From: Spinacia oleracea | Lineage: Eukaryota > Streptophyta > Magnoliopsida > Caryophyllales > Amaranthaceae | Direction: 5' to 3' | Length of the DNA: 64,000 nucleotides | NCBI RefSeq assembly: GCF_020520425.1 | Contig: NC_079488.1 | Coordinates: 17,920,247 to 17,984,246, forward strand | Shown: positions 55,879 to 64,000 of the stretch, one piece after another | Layout: every line of letters starts with the position of its first letter | Position numbering within the stretch: the stretch's first letter is position 1 | Notes under the pieces: generated by a model | Database searches by the model: none | Seen by the model: the letters and a program-made list of their open reading frames with translations, nothing else | What the model was told of the DNA's origin: nothing | Translations under genes and position numbers: made by a program

Positions 55879-58392
55879 CTAGGATTGCTGCTGCGGCTTC
55901 TGCATCTGAAACACTGGCACAGAATTCAGTCCGAGCCACGCTGCCTTACCCTCTAGGGGCTTTGCCGGGCTTCCATTTGGAATTTCCGCGGGGAGTTTGC
56001 CCACAAGCCTGTTCAATGTCAAACATAAACAAAATCAGATACTTGTTAAGAATCCACTATATACAAGCGAAATTGTAATGGTTGCTTAAGCTTTATTCTC
56101 ATCACCTTATTCTTACTGCTTGAGCAAATCAGACCAGACCCGACCCGACCAGAAAAGAAAAGGCAAAAAACACTCATGTAAAACATTTAGGCCAGACCAG
56201 AAACTAGAACAATCAGACCAGATCAGGTGAACCGAACAAGGCCGAAGTATTGGTACTATGTCATGTGTTTCGAGTTCTTTGGGTTTCTACAAAACTGTAA
56301 TCAGTTTCTTAGCAAACAATTCTCAAAGTGAACAACAATTTTACAACATGTATCCTTATTACCTAACTCAAAGGAAAAGAAACATGAAACCTCCAATAAA
56401 GTGAACCCCTTACCTATCTTTTCTCTTCTCGAGGAAACGGTGGAGTGAGGCCTTCCTAGCAATAGGCAGATCTGCAGGTTTGAAACAAGCGTGGTTTACA
56501 TAAACAAAAGATTGATAATAATAGTTCAGAAAACCCAACAAAAGACAGATAACAATACCCCCTTAATACAAGTCATTACAGTTCAACATGCACAGAATAA
56601 TTACCAGAAACATTAGGCACGGTAGCTGGTATGACGTTCTTCACAAATTTTGGAGCAACAGTCAAGTTCTGGTTTGATTTCTGGGTTGGAATCAGGGTCT
56701 GATTCAGGGTTGGTTTGGGGTTTTGGGCAGGAACAGGGGCTGCAACCGGGCTAGGGGGACTCGAACTGGTAGGTTCGACTTTCCTCTTCTTGAGGCTAGC
56801 TTCAAAGCTACAAGCTAGGTCCATGACTTCTTTTGCCTTGTCAGTCGGCAAGTCATTAAAGACCAAGACTTGCCCTCCATAGAAGATGGTCATTTGGGGA
56901 GTCGGAGGCTCGGGGTTAGCACGCTTGTTCACGCTGAAATTCGACGAGTAAAACATATTAGAAACAGATTTTCCCGTGTAGGAAAGATTGAACAAAAGTG
57001 GGAAACCATTGACCAAACAAAACAAAAATTAACACAAGCTTCAACAAATCGAACTTATGGTTGGAAGAATCATTCATGGTGTGGGCTTTTTGGCTCCTAA
57101 ATATACCAACTTTTAGGTTATCTCTAGTTAACAAGAATCAAATAACGCGTAACCACTTTTCCACTTTTCTTCCTTACCTCCCTCTTTCTTTTCCCATCAA
57201 TCTTCTCTCCTTTTCCTTTTTCTACTAATTTTTTTTGAAAGGAACCCACACGAGAGAAAACTAGTTTGAAATTGTGTTTTTCAAAGAAAAACAATGAAAA
57301 CGTTTTACGCCAAACCAAACAGTGCTTTGGTATAAACACGATTACGAGGTTCCATCTGAAAACCAATTCCATGTGGTGACGGATTCACGGGTTAAGCGCA
57401 ACCTCGAGGCCATGTTAAACATGTGAAAAACTCTCCCATCAAAGACCTCTCAAACTAAACAAAAGACAAAAATTACCCTCAAACTAATCAAAGGGGGGTA
57501 AAAAAAAACAACTTCAATAAATGAGGAGGCTCTATAATGCAACCAAAGTACATAACCCATTTTCCTCATGCAACCATATTACCTTACCCCTATCCTAAAA
57601 TTTTGGGGACCCCATCAATCAATTTCTCACCACGAACAAATTTTCATGAAAAATTCGACAAATCAATTGATTAGTAATTTAATATCTTCTTACCACCAAC
57701 AAAATTGCATGAAAAATTCAACAAATCAATTGACTAGTAATTAAATTAATTTATTTTAGGCTATGAACAACAAAATAAAATAGTTTAACAATCCCTTAAA
57801 CTTAAAATCTACCGTATCTTTATCCTAATTCCATATTAGTCAAAAACTTACTTAATTACAACTCCAAAGTTTATAGCTCCATGATTTCAATCACGTGAAG
57901 CAACAATAACATTATCACACACACGTTATATGTACAAAATAATAGTAATTGCGTAACAAAAACAAAATAGGACGTTTACTACTTAAGGGAAATTGAAAAA
58001 TACCAAGAAGAGGAAACACTTGGCGTTACCTTGAATTAAACCCAGAAAGCTGAGGAAAGAGATTGATTGTTTTCCCAGCACAAACATTTGAATCTTCAGC
58101 TGCATGTTTCCCACTCACAGGGAACAAATTCATCGTTGAAGTTGGTCCTATAAAAACCCAGAAAATAAATCAAAATCAATCCCTCAAAAAAAAAGCACAT
58201 GATATAAACACAGTTGGGGTTTTAATTTATTTTAGATAATAATAGATCTATACCTCGGGACTCGATGTTTCCAGTAACACCTTGAGCGCGTTTCTCCTTA
58301 ACATACTGGCTGAGAAGGTTACAAGTCTGCGAGAAACTCATCTTTTGGCCGGGAAATCTACCGGAATCACCAATCACCGACGAGCTAGACAT
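55879..58392 (-). CDS. JAZ (TIFY-family) jasmonate-signalling repressor, five exons
   Basis: Exons (minus): 58392-58254, 58147-58030, 56933-56605, 56471-56414, 56008-55879; every junction is GT..AG and phases agree, giving 257 residues. N-terminus FSQTCNLLSQYVKEKR (residues 20-35) is the MYC/NINJA-class JAZ start motif. TIFY domain TIFYGGQVLVFNDLPTDKA in exon 3 mediates NINJA binding and dimerisation. The Jas degron PIARKASLHRFLEKRKDR in exon 4 should bind COI1 with JA-Ile. A Pro/Ser-rich linker separates them. The Jas intron falls exactly after KRKDR, as in Arabidopsis JAZ genes; exon 5 then encodes LVGKLPAEIP instead of the usual xTxKAPY. Nuclear transcriptional repressor of MYC2-type factors. 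Retained Jas intron would give an immediate TAA. Confidence 0.93.
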
Positions 58393-58593
58393 ACTTTCCG
58401 ATTACGAATTCAATCAAATCGTTAAACCCCAATAACAAAATATTTAACAAAGAATCGAAAAATATTGGAGATTTTAAAGAGTTGAAGAAGAATATTTGAT
58501 GGGTTGCTTAGATTTAGCCACGAGGAATAAAAATGGAGGAGAGAGAAAATGAAAAGGAGGTGGGAGAAGAAGAAAGAAGGGAGGCGGGTGACC

Positions 58594-58605
58594 TTTTTAT
58601 AAATG
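58594..58605 (-). promoter_or_regulatory. TATA box of the JAZ gene
   Basis: Minus strand reads TTTATAAAAAGG about 200 bp before the ATG, implying transcription start near 58565. Confidence 0.6.
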
Positions 58606-58689
58606 AGTGGTAAATTTAATTTAAATTATTTTTGATTTTATAAAAAAAAAGGAGGTGTACAGTTGTTTGGTTGGTTGGGGGAAAATAAA

Positions 58690-58695
58690 CACGTG
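58690..58695 (-). promoter_or_regulatory. G-box (CACGTG) upstream of JAZ
   Basis: ACACGTGT core about 300 bp upstream of the start codon and 90 bp upstream of the TATA box. MYC2-type factors bind G-boxes in JAZ promoters, giving feedback induction by jasmonate. Another TCACGTGA lies in intron 2 (57891-57898). Confidence 0.6.
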
Positions 58696-59089
58696 TTGTT
58701 TTTAATTTATGGGAATCTTAAAAAAATGGTGAAAATTTGGAACAGTTGATTGAATTAATAATTAATTAATTAAGGTAAGGTTTTTTATTTGTTCGAGAAA
58801 GGTCCTTGGTTATGTTGCGTTATTTCTAACGTTGCCATAAACTCCGGTTAAGTGGTGGTTAACTGTTAAGTGCTCCGTAACGGAGAATCTAATTTTCCGT
58901 TTACTAAAAGGAGTGTTTAACCAATTTTTTCGAGTAATATATTCTTTGTTGATGGGAAATATACTTTTGTCAAAAGAAGCAAGGATATTTTATTTTATTT
59001 TATTTTAGTTATTTTATAAATTTGTGATGGTTTGGAAAATTGGACCATTTTTTCCGGCATTTTCTATTTACAACATTTCGTGGGTGGAG

Positions 59090-59958
59090 TAGAGCTGTTA
59101 AAAACTGACCCGATCTGAACCGACCCGTAACCGATCATGACCCGAAATTACGGTAAAATAGGTAACTCGAAACCCGATCTGTACCCGACCCGAAAAAACC
59201 GATAATCGATTTTAACCCGATTTTGTAACACCCGAACCCGAACCCGACACCCGACCCGAAAATGACCGATAACCAAACTGACCCGACCGAACAATGACCC
59301 GAACCCGATTCGATACCCGACCCGATGTCAACCCAAAACCGATTGTAACTCGATGAAACCTGCTATTGACCCGACTTGTGACAACCCGCTACCCGATTTA
59401 CCCGAGTTATCAATGACACGACCAAATATTAACTACATTGATAAATCTATTTTAATTATTTATTGCTAGATATTGAAAAATTTAACTCTAAAATAAGTTA
59501 AACAAAATTTTTTAGAATATAAAATAATTAAAATGTATAGGTTAATTATCACACCCGAGTTTGACCCGTCCTTGAGAGTGACCCGATCTGAATTCTATTT
59601 GATCTGATTATTATCCGATCCAAACTAAGACACGAACCCGAAAATAACTGTGTTGCAAACCGACATAAACCCGACTCGATAAGACCCGAACCCGAAATTA
59701 TCTGCTACAAACCGACTTAAACCCGACCAGATAAGACCTGAACCTGAAATCAAACCTGACCGAAATGTAACCCGACCCGAACCCGACCTGAACCCGGGAT
59801 AGGAAAAAACCAGATATGACCCGACCTGAAATCGACCCGACCGAACCCGAACTCAACCCGAATGAAATATTGACCCGACACGACCCGATCTGATCATGAC
59901 CCGAGACCCGAGATGACCCGACCCAAACCCGACCCGATGACCTGTTTTGACAGCTCTA
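59090..59958. mobile_element. hAT-like element built of ACCCGAxx repeats
   Basis: Flanked by perfect 8-bp duplications GGGTGGAG (59082-59089; 59959-59966). Ends TAGAGCTGTTAAAA and inverse TTTTGACAGCTCTA. The 869-bp interior consists largely of degenerate GACCCGAACCCGA units with a short AT-rich centre (59430-59540). No transposase. Confidence 0.9.
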
Positions 59959-59966
59959 GGGTGGAG

Positions 59967-60810
59967 GATCGGGTGGAAACATACTTGAATACTATTGTCT
60001 CTATTTTAAATTATGTTTATATTTTATTATTTACAAAAATATTAAGATAATGAAGGAAGAGTATGTGGCGAAAAAATATATGAATACAATAAATAATGGA
60101 TAAAGTAAGAAAAATATGAAAAATACAGGTGAGTGTAAAAAAAAAAAAAAAAATAAGAATAATGGAGTGGAAATTGTAAAATGTTGTGCGGTAAAAGTAT
60201 AAAGAATGATGTAAAAAACATTATAAAAATGTACTAACGTGGGATGTTAAAATCAATATGTATTAATATTTTTAATTATGTAATTTAGAGTATTTGAAAA
60301 GATTGTAATTTATAAAATACGAAGTAATATTTTAAAAATGCTTATTGAGACGAATTCAACAAAGTTATAAACATGGTCATATTTTTCCTTACGTACTTGA
60401 ATAGAGTAGGAGTTAGCTTCATCTGAAACGGCCATTAGCAAAACGACTAATTATGTCGGATGAGGATTATTTAAATCAATTTATTAAAAGAAATTGCAAA
60501 CTTTTCAATGTGAGTTTTTCAAATTTAAAAATATTGATTGCCAAAGTAGTGTATTGGAGGCTGCACATAATGAAAAAGTAAGAATCGTTATAAAAAACGA
60601 ATTGAATATAATTTATAATTAAAATAAGTTTTGATAATTTCTGATAATAAGGTATTAGACACACAAAATCATGCTTCGGCGACAACAAAGGTACTTGCAA
60701 GTAGTAAATAATTTGCCATTTAATTATCTGAAAAGCACGTGCTCTTCGCAGATATGGGATACGTTATACGGAGTAGCCATCAGATTTCCCCAAATATACT
60801 GGGATGAGTT
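59967..60810. other. AT-rich spacer, no gene seen
   Basis: Includes an A-run (60138-60152). Frames are short and carry no recognisable domain. Confidence 0.5.
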
Positions 60811-61253
60811 AGGCTCCGTTCTATTCGACTTATTTTGTCTGCGCTTATATTATCTGAACTTATTTTATCTGGAAAGATAACTTCTTTTGTCTGAAATAAA
60901 CTTATTTGTGCGTAAAAATGTCTGAAAAAAACTTATGTTTTATGAACTTATATTATCTGAACTTGTCTGGATTTAGTCTCCGTTCTATTAGACTTATTTT
61001 GACTGAACTCATATTTTCTGAACTTATCTGAACTTATCTAAACTTAACTGAATTTACTTAACTGAACTTATTCTGGAAAAAAAATTATTTTGTCTGAATA
61101 AACTTATTTGTGTGTGAAAATATTTGAAAAAAATTATTTTTGCTGAACTTATTTTGTCTTGAATAAATCAACCATAACATGACTTTATCTGAAATTAGCT
61201 GAACTTATATAAACTTAACTTATTTTGTCTGAAATAAGTCAATTTAACGCCTT
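60811..61253. mobile_element. Small TIR element rich in CTGAACTTAT
   Basis: Begins AGGCTCCGTTCTATTCGACT TATTTTGTCTG and ends TAAGTCAATTTAACGCCTTA. A second start-like GTCTCCGTTCTATTAGACTT lies at about 60976, suggesting a tandem or nested pair. Related to 51593 and 63301. Confidence 0.6.
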
Positions 61254-61544
61254 ACCGAAATATTGTCGACGGAGAAGATATAATTTGTCTAGCATTATTG
61301 CACTTCACAAATAAAGTAAAAATACAAACAAGTCGGCAGACCGGTTGAAGAATGAGCCAAAATAACACCAAAAAATTCAATGCTTTTAAATTCACATGGT
61401 AACTAGACTATTGCTCATGTTCCGTACAATAAAGGATACCAAGCAAGAAACAATCCATAAATCGGAATATCTTTCTAAATATATTTTCTTCTTATCTATA
61501 TAAAAATAAAAAATAAAAAAATCCGATAAATTACCAATTACATA

Positions 61545-61800
61545 CTTCCTCTGTTCTTATTTATATGACACAATGAGATTTTAGACACTATTCACACAAA
61601 CACCTTTGACTTCCTTTTGTAGTTTATACATAAGAAAAAATATAGTCGTGTGGGGCCTTATTAGATTCGTATCAGTAAATATTATTTAAATATCAACTTT
61701 TTATAATTTTTTCCGATCCACAATTAGATATATTAATGTTTAAAATCGTGCATTGGCAAACGTGCCTAAATAATTGTGTCATTTAAAAAAACGGAGGAAG
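61545..61800. mobile_element. Stowaway MITE
   Basis: TIR CTTCCTCTGTTC at left, ACGGAGGAAG at right, TA flanks (61543-61544, 61801-61802); interior shares AATATCAACTTTTTATAATT with the copy at 47659. Confidence 0.9.
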
Positions 61801-62147
61801 TATATGATTAATATGCAGTAAAAGTGAACATTTAATCAAGAAAAAATTGACATCAACAGTCCTACTTATGGGCTATGGCCCCATGGGTTGTTTGCTTTAA
61901 AAATATCATACTTTTTTATTAATTCCGGGAAGTCCTACTTTAAAAGATATCAATTTTTTTTATTAATTCCACGGCGGTCCTAACTATTAGTGGTTTCATC
62001 TCAAAACGGTTCTAATCCATAATGAAATTGCTCAATTGACTAAAATAACCACTAAAATCAGCTCCGATACCCTATTTCTTTCTCTGTTCACCTCCTCACC
62101 CACTTTCATATAGGTATTTCAATCGGTTGACACATTTTAATTATGAA

Positions 62148-63190
62148 CTAGCTTTTGGGCCCGTTCTTCGTACGGGCTTTTACTCACTTGAAACTATTTT
62201 TTTGAGGGAGAAACTACAAATTTCCAAACAAATTAATGATAAGTTACATGAACCACAATTGCACAAGCTGCTATTATAATGCTTAAACTAAAAAATAACG
62301 GCAATCTACCTACGAATGCATATATTTACAAAGAAAATGCCAATTTATACCCGCAAAAGAATGGTTTCATCTAAGATGGATCAATAATTTTGCTGTCTAA
62401 AATTGTAGAAAATAGTCTCTCATAACTGAAACCATTTTCCAAAAATTTAAAACAGTCTTTCATCACCCCCTTGTCACCTTATAATCCAATCCTTTGATAT
62501 AATATCTTATTGCTGAATTCTGCACATTTGATGTCAATAATAATTATGAACCAACAGTAAAAATATCAACTGCTCATATATACATATAAATGGAATTCAA
62601 CTTAAAATAGAGTGAAAGAGATAGAAAGTCAGCAGAGATCTTGAGGCAGCCGACAACGTTCAATTGTGCCTTGATAGTTTGGGATGAGAAATGCAATCCA
62701 AGTGAGTATCTGCAAATGAGGTACTTATAAGGGATTTTGAATTTGTAAGGGATCGGATGTTATGAGTTAAATGACAAACACAATTCAGTTACATTGGAAG
62801 GGGAGGTGGAGGGAGAAGAGGAGAAGATTAGGAATTGAAGAAATTAATTCATTACTTCATTGAATTAAATTGAATTAAATTGAATTAAATTTGGAGGTTA
62901 TAGAAGCTGAAAGGGAGAATTGAAGGCAACGTGTCTTCAAAATGTTGTTGCTTACGTGTCCGCCACATGTCTTCAAAATGATGTTGCTTATGTGTCCTTG
63001 AAATGGAGATGGTTATGTTTTTTAAATACTAGGTATTGATAAATTTGGAGGTTATAGAAGCTGAAAGGGAGGATTGAAGGCCACGTGTCTTCAAAATGTT
63101 GTTGCTTACGTGTCCGCCACATGTCTTCAAAATGATGTTGCTTATGTGTTCTTGAAATGGAGATGGTTATGTTTTTTAAATACTAAGAGA
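62148..63190 (-). mobile_element. Non-autonomous Helitron with duplicated 5' end (1043 bp)
   Basis: Minus strand begins TCTCTTAGTATTTAAAAAAC and ends with hairpin GCCCGTACGAAGAACGGGC, CCAAAAGCTAG; bases outside are A and T. About 150 bp from the 5' end is present twice in tandem (62888-63039 and 63042-63193 in + coordinates, period 154). No Rep/helicase. Confidence 0.82.
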
Positions 63191-63300
63191 TCACTTTGAG
63201 TTAATCAAAAGAAGACTAATTACACTTAATTGAGACTAATAATGTCAACTTTTTCTTTAAGCAATCAATACCTTCAGTTTCCTGTGGACTTGTGGAGTGT

Positions 63301-63489
63301 TAGGCCCTGTTTAGTTCACCTTATTTCAGGACCTTATTACTTATTTCAGATCTAATCAGATCAGATCAGATCAGATCAGATCAGATCAGATCAGAAAAAA
63401 TAAGTTCAGATCAGAAAAAATAAGTTCAGATCAGATCAGATCAGAAAAAATAAGTTCAGATTAGATCAGATCAGATCAGATCAGACCAG

Positions 63490-63564
<75 letters not shown>

Positions 63565-64000
63565 GGTATATGTTTATATCATTGTTATTATATTTAATAT
63601 TTTATTACTATTATTGCTTTAATAAAAAATAATGTTGTTGTCGTTGCAATTAAAATCTATCATTTAAGGCATAAAAAAACATTAATAAAACATTCAAATT
63701 GATCATGTCCAAATTAAAACCATTAAGTCCAGGTTAGAAACGATATGATCAGGTCATGTCCATATCAGAACTAATTTTTATAGATCAGAACCATTATATA
63801 TCCAGACTAGAACTGATAGGATCAGATAATATCTAGATCATAACTGATCTGTACAGATCATGTCCAGATCATGTTCAAATCTGCAAAGATCTTATCTACA
63901 TCAGAACCGATCCTTACAGAACCAATATGTTCAGATCAAAACCGATTTGTACAGATCATGTCCAGATCAAAATCGATATGACCAAATTATAACTTGTCTA
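63301..64000. mobile_element. Start of a TIR element with GATCA and ATT simple repeats
   Basis: Begins TTAGGCCCTGTTTAGTTCAC CTTATTTCAGGACC, as in the element at 51593. Then (GATCA)n from about 63351 to 63487 with AAAAAATAAGTTCA inserts, (ATT)n from 63488 to about 63564, and further degenerate CAGATCA/ AGAACCGAT units to the window edge. The other end is outside the window. Confidence 0.6.
63488..63564 (+). repeat. (ATT)n microsatellite, about 25 units
   Basis: Uninterrupted TTA/ATT trinucleotides over about 77 bp; likely length-variable between individuals. Confidence 0.97.

Noticed and set aside
56870-57100. + strand 76-codon frame
   Set aside because: Antisense shadow of JAZ exon 3 and its intron.
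57124-57372. Minus-strand 82-codon frame in the large JAZ intron
   Set aside because: No homology, lies between well-supported splice sites of exons 2 and 3.
1-64000. CRISPR arrays, bacterial operons, rRNA genes, viral insertions
   Set aside because: None seen; the tandem repeats present are satellites or transposon-internal without regular unique spacers, and the pol fragments are of copia or Tat-gypsy type.

Overview
This is a stretch of plant nuclear DNA, most likely from the goosefoot/amaranth family (spinach, beet, quinoa relatives). The evidence is intron-bearing genes with GT..AG junctions, about 1.4 kb SIRE/Cotzilla-like copia LTRs full of CGGAAA motifs of a kind I associate with chenopods, Tat-type gypsy elements, many Stowaway, hAT and Helitron non-autonomous elements, and AT-rich spacers. 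The genus is an inference. No bacterial-style operons, CRISPR arrays or rRNA genes were seen.

Layout. 1-8058: 3' part of a gypsy-type element, a long non-coding region plus its 3' LTR (6598-8058). It carries five dispersed copies of a twin GGCGCC palindrome and a broken fragment resembling a plant YTH-domain (ECT) m6A-reader gene. 8059-14728: a heavily decayed SIRE/Cotzilla-like copia element with its 3' LTR. 14729-26364: a nest of retroelements that can be ordered. A minus-strand copia element with a very short LTR was hit by a gypsy element that later collapsed to a solo LTR (duplication TAAAG). That solo LTR was in turn hit by an 8.3 kb defective Tat-type element (duplication GGTTG). The Tat-type element keeps gag and the integrase C-terminus but has lost protease, RT and most of integrase in one deletion, and it carries a spliced antisense gene.

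26365-36300 is mostly small transposons: two Helitrons, a 3.3 kb element with perfectly palindromic ends that carries 198-bp tandem repeats, three 71-nt tRNA-like sequences and exon-like patches, a 9-bp-duplication MULE-like element, and two long-TIR elements. 36497-46312 holds the first real genes: three invertase/pectin methylesterase inhibitor (PMEI) family genes on the + strand, interspersed with Helitrons, a MITE, a foldback element and an intact-looking copia protease-integrase ORF. 46313-55878 is spacer with Stowaway and hAT MITEs. 55879-58392 (-) is a five-exon JAZ (TIFY) jasmonate-signalling repressor with a G-box about 300 bp upstream. The remainder is hAT-like, Stowaway and Helitron elements and simple repeats.

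Functionally, the host content is small: a local cluster of secreted inhibitor proteins and one hormone-signalling repressor. The other recognisable coding sequence is transposon-derived. The observations most worth following are the Jas motif with a diverged tail whose intron retention stops translation at once, the intron unique to the third PMEI gene that has a sequence relative 3 kb away, the ECT fragment inside a retroelement, and the structural detail of the nest.
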